A stretch of 64,000 nucleotides of DNA from Saprospiraceae bacterium (GCA_022841745.1 JALHQW010000010.1:62001-126000), one strand, 5' to 3'; positions 33,977-45,075 are shown, numbered from the stretch's first letter. Notes: generated by a model from the sequence alone, not told the origin. A program made the numbers and translations.

Positions 33977-36391
33977 CTAATTCTTGGCAGTCACTTCAAA
34001 TCCCATTTCTAGCCTGTTTCCTTTCCCATCCACCAATACCAAAGTATGATTGCCAGCAGGTGGGTTCAGTTCAATTTCATGGAAGGTCTTGGTTTGCCCA
34101 ACATAGCTATTGTCCAAATGCCAGTAAACCGCTGTTTCTGGTAATCGGTGGGCCATTTTAAACACCGTTCGCCCTGGAGTGCCGTCCAAGTCAACAGGGA
34201 CGTAGATTTTGGCATTTTTCCTTGGGTAAATCATTTGCATGGGAGGGGAATTTTTGTCTTCCAATACTTGGCAATCCTGCCGAAAAGGTGGCAGGGAAGC
34301 ATAGCCGGGATTCTTCATCTTGTAGTAGTATTCTTCGACCGGGGGCAAAACAAACCATGCTTGGTTGACCATATTGAGCGGTGCTTCGCAATTGCTGTTG
34401 ACCTGCCATTGTTTCGATTTGTCCAAGTGGATAATCTGGTGAAAAGGGCAGGGTGGGGCATTGACACCTTTTGCATTTGAATAAATAGTGTCCTTTTCGC
34501 AGTAGTCCAATGCAGGGTAGCCGCTCTTCTCACAAACCACCAATTTTTTCATGGCATCGTAGGGTGGGTCAAACCAACGGCTTGCTGGCAGCATATTGAA
34601 AACATCGAACAAGATGGGCGCAGCGGCATAGACCCCGACAAGCCCTGGCCTTCCTTCGCCATCTGCGTTGCCAGCCCATACGCCTACCACATATTTCGGA
34701 GAAACGCCAATCGCCCAAGCATCCCTGAATCCAAAACTAGTGCCTGTCTTCCATGCTATTGGGCGGCTGGACTCAAACCGTTCCCAATCACCTTGGGCTG
34801 TAGGTCGCTCCAGTTCTTCCATTGCCTCGAAAGCATACCAAATAGCATCCGCAGAGAGGAGGGGAGGCTCCCGCAACAAGGGTCTCATCTTTTCTTCCTT
34901 TGGATTGAGCGAAAGCAGATAATTCGCTTTTCGGAAATCATACTTGTCATATTGGCCATTGTTGCCATAAAAATTCCCCAATGTCCGGGCCATGCCAGCG
35001 TACATTCCCACCAAGTCCCAGAGCGACCCCTCGGCACCTCCCAGCGCAAGGGTTAGGCCATAATGCCGTGGTGGCTGGTTCAGTGTGGTCATCCCAAGTT
35101 TTTTCAAATTGAAATGAAATTTTTCAACGGAATAATCCTGCAGCAATCGGATAAAAGGCACGTTCAACGACCGAGAAAGGGCGAGATCAATTGGGATGAC
35201 CCCATCATAGGTTTCAAGGTTGTTTTCAGGTTTGTAACTGCTTATTTGGGTTGGAATGTCGGTGACAAGGCTTTTGGGCAACAGTTTTCCTTCATTCAGC
35301 ATCATGGCGTATAGGAAGGGTTTCAAGATGCTGCCAGTACTCCTTGCAGCTTTAATAATGTCCACGTCTTCCCCATTTTCAGGGCCAGTGTTGGGTGCGT
35401 TGCCGATATATGCCACTACGTTGCCTGTTGTTACTTCTTGCACCAGAATCGCCAAGTTGTGAATTTGGTTGCTTTTCAGGTTCTGGCTTTTTCTGAGCGC
35501 CAGTTCATTGAGTCGGGCTTGCAGGACTGGGTCAATGGTCGTGACCAATTTGGAGTAACTTTGGTCGTCATTTTTATAGTTTTCGGTGAAAGCCCTAGCC
35601 AATAAATGTGGGGCAAGCCTCGGCAGGGGATGTGGCTTTTCTGGCAACACTTCGTCAAGGGAAAGTTCGTAAGTGGTTTGGTCAAAGGCGCCAGCCTCCA
35701 AAAGTCGCTTTAAGAGCCTGTTACGCTTTTGCAACAAGCTGTTGCGGTTCCTACCAGGATGGATCAGGCTTGGGCTGTTGGGAAGCACCGCCAAGGTAGC
35801 GGCCTCCCCCCATGACAAAGTCGCAGGTTTTTTGCCAAAATAGCGCCAAGCTGCTGCCTCCAATCCCACCACATTGCCACCGAATGGTGCATTAGAGGAA
35901 TAAAATGCCAATATTTCTTGCTTGGTGTATTTGATTTCGAGCCGAGTAGCAAGGATGACCTCCATCAATTTTTCAAAAACTGTCCTTGATTTGCCTTTTC
36001 GGGCGAGCCGGATAACCTGCATCGAGAGCGTACTGCCGCCACTTACGACGCTTCGGTTCTTGATGTTCTGTTGCATTGCCCGGCCGAACGCAAGCGGGTC
36101 GAAGCCAGGGTGATAGAAAAAACGCCTATCCTCAAACTCGACGATTGCTTTGTGAAACTTATCAGGGACTTGGCTGGAATGCGGAAACCGCCATTGGCCA
36201 TCGGCTGCGATGCGGGCACCCAACAAGGAACCATCTCGTGCCTCAAGCACCATACAGGTAGGATCATTAAACAATGGGTTAGGCAGGCAAAACCAGTAAA
36301 AAAGCAGCGTGGCAGCCAATGCTATCCAAATTTTTTTCCGATGTTTTCTGTAATTCGAAACAAGGCGCCCTTTGATGGAATTTAGCTTCAT
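33977..36391 (-). CDS. pbpC: Penicillin-binding protein 1C (bifunctional transglycosylase/transpeptidase)
   Basis: 804 residues. A transmembrane anchor lies at about 22-40 (WIALAATLLFYWFCLP). The GT51 transglycosylase domain has EDRRFFYHPGFDP and GGSTLSMQVIRLAR. The transpeptidase domain follows: the active serine is in RSTGSILKPFLY (SxxK), SxN is SRSLNVPF, and the KTG motif is WKTGTSFGFRDAW. The C-terminal BiPBP_C domain (about 715-804: PRKNAKIYVPVDLDG, YWHLDNSYVGQT) identifies PbpC rather than Mrc types. It polymerises and crosslinks peptidoglycan on the periplasmic side. Its usual alpha-2-macroglobulin partner gene (yfhM) is not adjacent here. Confidence 0.96.
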   Translation of the reverse strand: MKLNSIKGRLVSNYRKHRKKIWIALAATLLFYWFCLPNPLFNDPTCMVLEARDGSLLGARIAADGQWRFPHSSQVPDKFHKAIVEFEDRRFFYHPGFDPLAFGRAMQQNIKNRSVVSGGSTLSMQVIRLARKGKSRTVFEKLMEVILATRLEIKYTKQEILAFYSSNAPFGGNVVGLEAAAWRYFGKKPATLSWGEAATLAVLPNSPSLIHPGRNRNSLLQKRNRLLKRLLEAGAFDQTTYELSLDEVLPEKPHPLPRLAPHLLARAFTENYKNDDQSYSKLVTTIDPVLQARLNELALRKSQNLKSNQIHNLAILVQEVTTGNVVAYIGNAPNTGPENGEDVDIIKAARSTGSILKPFLYAMMLNEGKLLPKSLVTDIPTQISSYKPENNLETYDGVIPIDLALSRSLNVPFIRLLQDYSVEKFHFNLKKLGMTTLNQPPRHYGLTLALGGAEGSLWDLVGMYAGMARTLGNFYGNNGQYDKYDFRKANYLLSLNPKEEKMRPLLREPPLLSADAIWYAFEAMEELERPTAQGDWERFESSRPIAWKTGTSFGFRDAWAIGVSPKYVVGVWAGNADGEGRPGLVGVYAAAPILFDVFNMLPASRWFDPPYDAMKKLVVCEKSGYPALDYCEKDTIYSNAKGVNAPPCPFHQIIHLDKSKQWQVNSNCEAPLNMVNQAWFVLPPVEEYYYKMKNPGYASLPPFRQDCQVLEDKNSPPMQMIYPRKNAKIYVPVDLDGTPGRTVFKMAHRLPETAVYWHLDNSYVGQTKTFHEIELNPPAGNHTLVLVDGKGNRLEMGFEVTAKN

Positions 36392-36426
36392 GGGCCGTGG
36401 ATTTTGCTCATTTACAATGAATAGAC

Positions 36427-37521
36427 CTAATCACCAAATGAGATGCCGATAGTCCTTGCTGTGCGAACTAAGTAGTGGTCTCTAGAGAGGAAATTGTAGG
36501 CACTAACCGCTTCCGCCAAGGTTACACTGGATATTTCGTTATTTTTATAGGTGACCATTTTCCCATATTCCTCATTTGCAATCATCTCAAATGCCTTTAC
36601 GCCCATAGCGGTAGCAAGTATCCTGTCAAATGCAACTGGCGTACCGCCTCGCTGTACATGCCCAAGTATAGTCGTTCTAACCTGAGCTGTGCACCCGCTT
36701 TCTTCTATCTGGTGCTTTAGGTAATTGGCAATGCCACCCAGTTTGATATGTTCTTCGCCGACATCTTTAGATTTTTGCCCCACAATACTCCCATTTTTAG
36801 GCTTTGCACCTTCTGAAATGACAATGTTAACGAATCCTTCGCCTTTTTTGTAGCGTTTGTTGATGGTATTGACTACTCGGTTGATATCATAGGGAACTTC
36901 TGGGATTAAGCAGATTTCTGCCCCGCCAGCAATTGCTGTGTGCAGTGCTATCCAACCTGCATCACGTCCCATCACCTCCATTATCATCACCCTGTCATGG
37001 CTTGCTGCGGTCGTAACCAATTTGTCGAAACTGTCCGTTGCAATCTGCACTGCGGTTGTAAAACCAAAAGTCAGGTCCGTGGCCGAAAGATCGTTGTCAA
37101 TTGTTTTGGGGACACCTATTATTTTAAGGCCACGCTCAAAAAGGGCTTGCGATATCTTCTGGCTCCCGTCTCCGCCAATATTGACAACTGCATCAAAACC
37201 GAGGTCTTGAATGCGTTTTGTCAATTTGGCAGTGATATCCTCTGTCTTCCAAGTCCCATCTGGTTGCTGGACAGGGTAGGATAGAGGGTTGCCCTTGTTG
37301 GTTGTTTTGATGATGGTGCCACCAAGTACATGGATGCCAGCCACCTTTTTACGTGATAGTTTTACGATGTCGGTAGGTTCTTCGAGTACGCCGTTAAAGG
37401 CTTCTATGCTACCATAAACCTCATACCCACCATGTGTTTTTGCAGCTTTGACGATTGAACGTATGACTGCATTCAAACCGGGGCAATCCCCACCTCCAGT
37501 AGCCAAGAGTATTTTTTTCAT
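36427..37521 (-). CDS. pfkA: 6-phosphofructokinase with mixed donor-specificity signature
   Basis: 364 residues, single-domain length. LLATGGGDCPGLNAVIRSIV is the phospho-donor loop, GGDGSQ follows, PKTIDNDLSATDLTFGF contains the catalytic aspartate, and MEVMGRDAGWIAL is the fructose-6-phosphate site. The donor-selecting pair is mixed. GGDGS (Gly) is of ATP type, but PKTIDND has Lys where ATP enzymes have Gly (PGTIDND) and PPi enzymes have Lys. Such mixed group III enzymes have been reported with either donor, so ATP or PPi use is open. It commits fructose-6-phosphate to glycolysis. It ends close to pbpC but shares no clear functional link. Confidence 0.93.
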   Translation of the reverse strand: MKKILLATGGGDCPGLNAVIRSIVKAAKTHGGYEVYGSIEAFNGVLEEPTDIVKLSRKKVAGIHVLGGTIIKTTNKGNPLSYPVQQPDGTWKTEDITAKLTKRIQDLGFDAVVNIGGDGSQKISQALFERGLKIIGVPKTIDNDLSATDLTFGFTTAVQIATDSFDKLVTTAASHDRVMIMEVMGRDAGWIALHTAIAGGAEICLIPEVPYDINRVVNTINKRYKKGEGFVNIVISEGAKPKNGSIVGQKSKDVGEEHIKLGGIANYLKHQIEESGCTAQVRTTILGHVQRGGTPVAFDRILATAMGVKAFEMIANEEYGKMVTYKNNEISSVTLAEAVSAYNFLSRDHYLVRTARTIGISFGD

Positions 37522-37671
37522 AAAATTATAGTAGGTTCAAATTTGGCTGCCAAGCTATGAAAACTTTGCTTTGCTGGACATGTGATAGGGCTTTGGCTTG
37601 GGTGAATATTCCTTGAAGTAACTATGTTTGTGCCCTCATTGCACCCAAAAGCTGCCAAAAATACTTCTCAC

Positions 37672-38130
37672 ATGAAAATTGCAGTCTTTCCAGGGTCATT
37701 CGATCCAATCACGGTAGGCCACGTAAGTTTGGTCAAACGGGCATTACCCCTTTTCGACAAAATCATTGTGGCAGTCGGAATCAATTCCCAAAAGCAATAT
37801 CTCTTTACGTTGGAGCAACGCCTCGAATGGCTGAAAGCTGTTTTCGAAGGCGATTCCAAGGTTGAGATTGATTACTTCGAAGGATTGACGGCCCATTACT
37901 GTAATAAAATCGGGGCGAACTACCTCCTTCGTGGATTAAGAAATGCCTCTGATTTTGATTACGAAAAAACCATCTCGCAGCTAAACCATATTGTCGGTCA
38001 TGAACTGGAAACAGTATTCCTGATAAGCCTTCCTGAATTTTCGCACATCAGTTCCACCATCGTCAGGGAGTTGATAAAAGGCCAAGGAAACGTCAAGCCG
38101 TTTGTTCCCAAACAAGTGAAAATCAAATAA
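37672..38130 (+). CDS. coaD: Phosphopantetheine adenylyltransferase
   Basis: 152 residues from the ATG at 37672; a start further upstream at 37624 would add 16 residues that the family does not have. The nucleotidyltransferase motif FPGSFDPITVGHVSL opens the protein (the T/HxGH type), the pantetheine-binding part is YLLRGLRNASDFDYE, and ISSTIVRELI is the closing motif. It transfers AMP to 4'-phosphopantetheine in coenzyme A synthesis. The next gene begins 3 bp later, so the two are translationally coupled. Confidence 0.97.
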   Translation: MKIAVFPGSFDPITVGHVSLVKRALPLFDKIIVAVGINSQKQYLFTLEQRLEWLKAVFEGDSKVEIDYFEGLTAHYCNKIGANYLLRGLRNASDFDYEKTISQLNHIVGHELETVFLISLPEFSHISSTIVRELIKGQGNVKPFVPKQVKIK

Positions 38131-38132
38131 TT

Positions 38133-38819
38133 ATGCGCTACCCTTGGATTCTTTTCGATGCCGATGATACCCTATTCGACTTCAAGCAAAGTGCTCGCCA
38201 TGCGCTTGGTCAAGCATTGGTGGATTATAAAATCATACCTACCGAAAAACATTTTCAGGTCTATGAGGGCATCAACCATGAAGCGTGGATGGCATTTGAA
38301 AGACAGGAAATAACGGCAACTGACTTGCGCAGGATTCGTTTCGAACGTTTTCTGGATGCTATTGGGGAATACAGGGATCCCGTTGAAATGAACGCCCATT
38401 ACCTTTACCTGCTTTCACGAACCCGTTTCATGCTCGATGGGGCTGTGGAGCTTGTGGCCACTTTGCGAAGCAAAAAATACCGCATGGGGTTGATTACCAA
38501 TGGGTTGCAAGAAGTTCAGCGGCCTCGTATCAGTTTTGCGGAGATGGACAAATACTTTGATGTAATTGTTGTTTCCGATGAAATCGGGGTGTCCAAACCG
38601 CATAAAGGTTTTTTTGAGTACAGTTTTGAGCAAATGGGCAAACCAGATAAATCTGAAGTGATCGTCGTGGGGGACAGCTTGAATTCTGATATTCAAGGGG
38701 GCATCAATTACGGCGTGGATACCTGCTGGTTCAACCCTAAAGGCACGGCCAACTTGACGCAGCATCAGCCCACTTTTCAAATCAATCGTTTAGAAGAGCT
38801 TTATCAAATCGTCGCATAG
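38133..38819 (+). CDS. YjjG-family noncanonical pyrimidine nucleotidase (HAD superfamily)
   Basis: 228 residues. HAD motif I is FDADDTLFDF (D9 nucleophile, D11), motif II is LITNGLQ, motif III lysine is in VSKPHKGFF, and motif IV is IVVGDSLNSDIQGG. The helical cap (about 15-90) with YEGINHEAWMAFERQEIT is of the C1 type found in YjjG, which dephosphorylates 5'-nucleotides including damaged pyrimidines. It is directly coupled to coaD. Confidence 0.9.
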   Translation: MRYPWILFDADDTLFDFKQSARHALGQALVDYKIIPTEKHFQVYEGINHEAWMAFERQEITATDLRRIRFERFLDAIGEYRDPVEMNAHYLYLLSRTRFMLDGAVELVATLRSKKYRMGLITNGLQEVQRPRISFAEMDKYFDVIVVSDEIGVSKPHKGFFEYSFEQMGKPDKSEVIVVGDSLNSDIQGGINYGVDTCWFNPKGTANLTQHQPTFQINRLEELYQIVA

Positions 38820-38988
38820 CGAAGTTTTTCCCGACAAAATTCGCTCAGTTTCTTTCCCTACCGACATTTTGACACGCCATATTGAGCCAAATTTTCGTAA
38901 AAAATGACAGTCCGTCACAAATTTTCCGATGGCACGAAAGGTGATAGGTGCGGTTGACAGCAGGAAACGCTGTTTCGTGTCTGCCATT

Positions 38989-39020
38989 TTGTGAAAGCAG
39001 TTGCTCCAACTGCTTCACAA
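38989..39020. promoter_or_regulatory. Inverted repeat upstream of groES (candidate heat-shock operator)
   Basis: TTGTGAAAGCAGTTG and CAACTGCTTCACAA form a 14-bp palindrome with one bulged A and a 3-nt centre. It lies about 57 bp before groES. The sequence is not a CIRCE element, and no TAnnTTTG is found nearby, so control may differ from the HrcA scheme. Confidence 0.45.
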
Positions 39021-39076
39021 GACAACCCCAAAGAAGCATGCAATCAATAAATTCAACCATCAAAAAGTAGATTACT

Positions 39077-39352
39077 ATGAAGTTTAAGCCTATCAATGAC
39101 AGGGTGGTGGTAAAGCCAGCGCCTGCAGAAGAAAAGACTAAAGGGGGCATCATCATCCCTGACACAGCCAAGGAAAAGCCACAACGTGGCGAGGTCGTGG
39201 CCACGGGGCCCGGCAAGGACGACAAAAAAATGACCGTGAAAAAAGGTGACATCGTGCTTTATGGCAAATATGCTGGCCAAGAAATGAACTACGATGGTGT
39301 TGACTACCTCATCATGCGGGAGGACGACATCCTAGTAATTTTAGACAAGTAA
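39077..39352 (+). CDS. groES: Co-chaperonin GroES
   Basis: 91 residues. [20 protein letters not shown] and [20 protein letters not shown] contain the mobile loop that caps GroEL (GGIIIPD). [26 protein letters not shown] and ILVILD are the standard Cpn10 end. It forms the heptameric lid and is followed 129 bp downstream by groEL, as in nearly all bacteria. Confidence 0.98.
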   Translation: MKFKPINDRVVVKPAPAEEKTKGGIIIPDTAKEKPQRGEVVATGPGKDDKKMTVKKGDIVLYGKYAGQEMNYDGVDYLIMREDDILVILDK

Positions 39353-39418
39353 AAAGAGAAAAAGAGAAAGTAAAAAGTAGGGAGCCTGCTTTTTCATCCT
39401 TTTTGTTTTAACTCCTGA

Positions 39419-41116
<1,698 letters not shown>

Positions 41117-41219
41117 TTGAGTTGGCAGTTTGACAGTTGGCAGTGGGCAGTCGAAGCAAAGCAGCTTCAACAAGTACTGCAAAACTGATTATGCTTACTA
41201 GATAAGTTTTAGAAAAAAG

Positions 41220-41250
41220 GCCCCTCTTGGCATTCCAGGAGGGGCTTTTT
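41220..41250 (+). terminator. Intrinsic terminator of groESL
   Basis: GCCCCTC and GAGGGGC, extended by TTGG/CCA pairing toward the loop, are followed by five T. Confidence 0.8.
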
Positions 41251-41279
41251 CTTCCATCATGTTCGCTAAATAATGCGCA

Positions 41280-41537
41280 ATGCAAAGTTTGCAAGAACGG
41301 GTTGACCTTTTGAAAGAGGATTTTGTCACTGGTGAAACGGATGAGGTGGTTTTCCAGCAAGCCTATTCCAATACCCTGAAGTTCGTCCAGTTGGTGTACT
41401 CCGAAGAGTCTTCACAGTTTATTGGAATCAGGGACGCCATCAGCCTTTATAGTTCAGGAATGAACAAAGCCGAGGCAAGGGAGGCCCTCAAGGACAATTG
41501 TTATGGGGTGCTGAACATTCTGACTTTCACGAAATAG
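41280..41537 (+). CDS. Small hypothetical protein (85 aa)
   Basis: It begins MQSLQERVDLLKEDFVTGET and has a predominantly helical, acidic sequence without cysteine pairs, signal peptide or membrane segment. EREALKDN-type charged helices continue to the end (LKDNCYGVLNILTFTK). It lies between the groESL terminator and another intrinsic terminator, so it is a separate transcription unit, which supports a real gene. I do not recognise the family. Confidence 0.6.
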   Translation: MQSLQERVDLLKEDFVTGETDEVVFQQAYSNTLKFVQLVYSEESSQFIGIRDAISLYSSGMNKAEAREALKDNCYGVLNILTFTK

Positions 41538-41556
41538 CTATTGCTTCACTTACATA

Positions 41557-41594
41557 AAATGCCCTGGCACGTAAACTGTGTACAGGGCATTTTT
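41557..41594 (+). terminator. Intrinsic terminator of the 85-residue gene
   Basis: AAATGCCCTG pairs with CAGGGCATTT, followed by TTGATTTTTT. Confidence 0.75.
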
Positions 41595-41623
41595 GATTTT
41601 TTGAAAAACCCTTTTTCCCTTTC

Positions 41624-41653
41624 TTTGTTAACTCACCTTATTGGCTAACTTTG
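41624..41653 (+). promoter_or_regulatory. Promoter of the HMG-CoA synthase operon
   Basis: TTTG (41624-41627), an 18-bp spacer and TAACTTTG (41646-41653), a full consensus match, 113 bp before the start codon. Confidence 0.75.
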
Positions 41654-41766
41654 CGCCCTTGCCTGATTGAAAGAACCGCAAAACAGTCGGTTTTTAAACC
41701 AAATTAGTTTTCCCTTGTAGTAGCATTGCCTGATTTTTTTCACTAATCAATCTTCATTTTTCAAAA

Positions 41767-43104
41767 ATGGCAAAACGACACTTGCCCGTCGGCATTGACG
41801 ACATGGCGGCTTACGTTCCTTCCCTTTACCTCGACATTCGTGACTTGGCTACGGCCCGAGGTATTCAATATGAAAAATTGGCGAATGGCCTTGGCTTGCT
41901 CAAAATGGCATTCCCCGACGTACACGAGGACGCTGCTACGATGGCCGCAGAGGCAATCAGTGAATTGATGGAGAAAAACAGGCTTCGGCCTGAGCAAATC
42001 GGACGGGTGTATCTCGGCACGGAAAGCGCTTTGGATGGGGCAAAACCGACGGCAACCTATGCCGTGGAAATGGTGCAGCAGCGCCTCGGTGGCAGTTTCC
42101 GTCACTGCGATGTGGTGGATATGACCTTCGCTTGCATCGCCGCAACGGATGCCCTGCAAAACTGCCTTGACTGGGTGGCAGGCAACCGGGAGCGCATCGC
42201 CATCGTAGTAGCTTCCGACTTTGCGAAGTACGAAAGTGACTCAACGGGCGAGTACACGCAGGGGGCAGGTGCGGTGGCGGTTTTGGTAAAATGGAACCCA
42301 AGGCTGATGGTCATCCCCCGGAATTTTGGCGTAGCGATGGACAGCGTTCACGATTTTTATAAGCCCCGTAGAAAGGAGTTCACTGAAACCCCGATATTCG
42401 ATGGGCCATTTTCCAATCAATGTTACCAAGATAGGATGACCGAAGCGTTGGCACATTTCCGGGAGGTGTCTGGGGCGAATGAAAATGCCCTCAGCGACCG
42501 ATGGGTACGAATGGCTTTTCACCTTCCGTACTCCTACCATGCCAAGCGGATTTATGTGGAGGAATTTGCAAGGGAAATGGCGGCCAAGGGAGAATGGGCT
42601 GTTGCACCCGATGCAAAAACCATATCGCAATCCGTTGAATATAAGTCATTTGTGAAGCAAAAACTCGAAAAAGCGCAACGTGCGAGCAGCCTCATTGGCA
42701 ACCTCTATACGGGGTCGGTCTTTATGGCTTTGATGAGCACTTTTGATGCCGACGCCAGGGAAAATAGCAGGTTGGCCGGCAAGCGAATCGGGATGGTGGC
42801 TTATGGCAGCGGTTCTAAATCCAAGGTATTCGAGGGGATTGTTCAAAAAAATTGGAAGGAAGTTGCCAGCCGATTTCAATTGATGGAAAAATTGGAGAAT
42901 CGCAAGGCTATTGATTATGCAACCTATGAGCAACTTCACCATCATCAAAGGCTGCACTCGGTTTTCCCACAAGAAGGGCGGTTTGCGCTGCAATCAATAG
43001 GAACGGAAGGAACTGTGCTTGGCGCAAGGTACTATGGCAGTTTTCACCTGAATGGCAAAGCGGTTGTAAAACGGCCTGCCGAAAAACTCCTAGCCGTATC
43101 GTAA
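41767..43104 (+). CDS. Hydroxymethylglutaryl-CoA synthase
   Basis: 445 residues of the thiolase-fold HMGCS family. The nucleophilic cysteine is C123 in DMTFACIAATDAL, preceded by the catalytic glutamate region (AMAAEAISELME). The histidine region is MAFHLPYSYHAKRIYVEE, where the F-H-x-P-Y motif is diagnostic, and VAYGSGSKSKVFEG is the closing GSG motif. It condenses acetyl-CoA with acetoacetyl-CoA in the mevalonate route to isoprenoids, which replaces the MEP route in some Bacteroidota. The WbqC gene follows after 3 bp. An HMG-CoA lyase-like gene is at the right end of the window, far away. The symbol is left blank because naming (hmgS/mvaS) varies. Confidence 0.93.
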   Translation: MAKRHLPVGIDDMAAYVPSLYLDIRDLATARGIQYEKLANGLGLLKMAFPDVHEDAATMAAEAISELMEKNRLRPEQIGRVYLGTESALDGAKPTATYAVEMVQQRLGGSFRHCDVVDMTFACIAATDALQNCLDWVAGNRERIAIVVASDFAKYESDSTGEYTQGAGAVAVLVKWNPRLMVIPRNFGVAMDSVHDFYKPRRKEFTETPIFDGPFSNQCYQDRMTEALAHFREVSGANENALSDRWVRMAFHLPYSYHAKRIYVEEFAREMAAKGEWAVAPDAKTISQSVEYKSFVKQKLEKAQRASSLIGNLYTGSVFMALMSTFDADARENSRLAGKRIGMVAYGSGSKSKVFEGIVQKNWKEVASRFQLMEKLENRKAIDYATYEQLHHHQRLHSVFPQEGRFALQSIGTEGTVLGARYYGSFHLNGKAVVKRPAEKLLAVS

Positions 43105-43107
43105 GCA

Positions 43108-43731
43108 GTGGAAAGTCCTTCAATACCTACCAAACCCGTCCTGCTTTCATTGGGCTATTTGCCACCAGTGGACTGGTTCTTGGCTTTTGCAAAGCATGAA
43201 GTTTTGATTGAGCAGCACGAGCATTATTCGAAAGGGAGTTATAGGAACCGATGCCATATCATTGCAGTCAATGGGTTTCAGCGGTTGACGATTCCGCTGA
43301 GGAAAGGAAAAAATGAGCAGCAACCCATCAAAGAGGTCAGGATTGCCTACGATGAGCCTTGGCAAATTCGGCATTGGAAGTCTATTACTACTGCTTATGG
43401 CAACTCTCCATTTTTTGAGCATTTCGCAGATAAGTTTCGACCATTTTACATGGAGAAGCGATACGACCACCTTTGGGATTGGAACATGGAGCTATTGGTG
43501 TTGACCTTGAAATTGTTGAAACTGGAAAAGCCTTTGTCTCTAACCCTAAGCTTTGAAAACATTCCATTGAACGCCATTGACTTACGGGAATTGCTTGATG
43601 ATAAAAAGGCAAAAGAGCAAGAAAAGCAGCTGTTGAAGTACCCACAAGTTTTTGAGGACAGGCTTGGCTTCCTTCCAAACCCCAGTATCCTAGATTTGCT
43701 TTTCTGTGCCGGTACACTACGTCTTCATTGA
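43108..43731 (+). CDS. WbqC-like family protein
   Basis: 207 residues from a GTG start 3 bp after the HMG-CoA synthase stop. The family start LLSLGYLPPVDWFLAFAKHE is clear, with YSKGSYRNRCHIIAVNGFQR (NRC/NRxxI block) and LTIPLRKGK following, and WRIRHWKSITTAYGNSPFF-like sequence around residue 90. WbqC proteins are found in surface polysaccharide loci and lipoprotein/signal-peptidase neighbourhoods of Bacteroidota; the biochemical activity is unknown. Co-translation with HMG-CoA synthase is likely. Confidence 0.85.
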   Translation: MESPSIPTKPVLLSLGYLPPVDWFLAFAKHEVLIEQHEHYSKGSYRNRCHIIAVNGFQRLTIPLRKGKNEQQPIKEVRIAYDEPWQIRHWKSITTAYGNSPFFEHFADKFRPFYMEKRYDHLWDWNMELLVLTLKLLKLEKPLSLTLSFENIPLNAIDLRELLDDKKAKEQEKQLLKYPQVFEDRLGFLPNPSILDLLFCAGTLRLH

Positions 43732-43742
43732 ACCAGACTTGG

Positions 43743-44999
43743 TTACCGAAATTTGTACGACATTGAAAAGAAGGGGATAGGTGTATAAGATTTAGTAGGG
43801 CAGTCACCTGAAATACAGTTCTGGGACTCAAAAGGGCCAATGCCAGCAAGTCCGGTTTCAAATCTAAACCGTTCATTGAACCATCCGTAGCCAAGTGTTA
43901 AAGGATTCAGATAGCCAGTTTTCCAATACAAGTCAAAATAGATGTCATCATCCATTTCGTGTGGGGCTGTCATCATATGTAGTTCTGAGAAAATTCTTCC
44001 TCTCCTTCCTACCTTAATGGACGAACCGATATTAAAACTTTCAAAATCACTATAAGTGTAAGAGTTTTCATTTTCAAAATTGAGGTGATATCCTATGTTC
44101 AAGAAATAATTTGGAGTTCCGATTGAAATTGCGCTATGTGCACCTATTGCAAATGGCAGTACCCCATAGGCTCCTATGCTTGCATGTAAGAATTTGCCGA
44201 AACTTTTTGAAAACTTAATGTCCCCATAAGGTACAAATGCTATCAAACCTGTAGAAACTGAGATATTTTCTGTAAGCCCAAAAGCTACGACGTTGAGTCC
44301 AACCATTATATTCCTAAACTCTCTCTCAAGTGGTTTCATCCCAAAACCTGTTTGGGCAAACATCAAGGAACGGCCGTGACCTGAGTAGGAAATTCGTTGT
44401 GGCATTAACCTATATTTTCCTTCTTTGAGAATATCAATTTTTCGGTCCTCACCATTTTCCATGCGGTGGAAAATTTTGCCATCTTTATATTGCATCAACT
44501 GACCCTCAATATTTTTACGAACGGCTTTTAACCTGTACTCGTTTTTGAAATTGCCTTCAATTAGCACCGTTACGTTTTCGGGTCGAATATATTCCACTTC
44601 ATTAGGCTTAAACCGTTTTCTACCCACTTTTGCAGCTTGGAACTTGATTCTCCTATTCGTGATTTCGATGGGATAGCCATAGTAGAAGTCGCCTTCCTTG
44701 GTTTTTAATTCAAGGATTTGAGTGGTCAGTGAACGCTGAAAGGCATTTTGGCCTCCTATCAATGCATCAATTTCCGAGGTAGGAAATGAGACCCTTGCAT
44801 CATTTTTAAAAATGAGCGTTAGTGAGTCTTTTGTCCAAGACGCTATCCAACCTTCAAATACGTCACCCCGCTTTGTGGTCAGTTGGTGAATTTGGGAGGG
44901 GTCATCAATGGAGATTTTGCCGAAGGCATAGATTTGGGAATGCCCAATACTCAGATTCAAAAAAGCAATGCAGATTATGAGCGTAATACGAGTTAGCAT
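43743..44999 (-). CDS. Secreted hypothetical envelope protein, paralog A
   Basis: 418 residues with signal peptide MLTRITLIICIAFLNLSIGH. The first 170 residues are a beta-rich domain repeating the pattern 'TKRGDVFEGWIASWTKDSL', which resembles small SH3-like barrels that read 'L.TxDG..F.G.I'. The remaining part has alternating hydrophobic strands with aromatic ends (NYFLNIGYHLNFENENSYTY), compatible with an outer-membrane beta barrel, and ends in MSYKFR, a typical barrel terminus. It is a tandem paralog of the gene at 45076-46329 (same length and layout, diverged sequence). It ends 11 bp from the convergent WbqC gene. Function unknown. Confidence 0.7.
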   Translation of the reverse strand: MLTRITLIICIAFLNLSIGHSQIYAFGKISIDDPSQIHQLTTKRGDVFEGWIASWTKDSLTLIFKNDARVSFPTSEIDALIGGQNAFQRSLTTQILELKTKEGDFYYGYPIEITNRRIKFQAAKVGRKRFKPNEVEYIRPENVTVLIEGNFKNEYRLKAVRKNIEGQLMQYKDGKIFHRMENGEDRKIDILKEGKYRLMPQRISYSGHGRSLMFAQTGFGMKPLEREFRNIMVGLNVVAFGLTENISVSTGLIAFVPYGDIKFSKSFGKFLHASIGAYGVLPFAIGAHSAISIGTPNYFLNIGYHLNFENENSYTYSDFESFNIGSSIKVGRRGRIFSELHMMTAPHEMDDDIYFDLYWKTGYLNPLTLGYGWFNERFRFETGLAGIGPFESQNCISGDCPTKSYTPIPFFSMSYKFR

Positions 45000-45075
45000 A
45001 GGAAAGGAGTTTAGTTGGCTTTGTAAGGCAAATTAAGTGAATCTTTCTCCGGGAAGCATTGATTTTTAAAGGTTT

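Noticed and set aside
38820-39076. CIRCE operator before groES
   Set aside because: The TTAGCACTC/GAGTGCTAA motif is absent.
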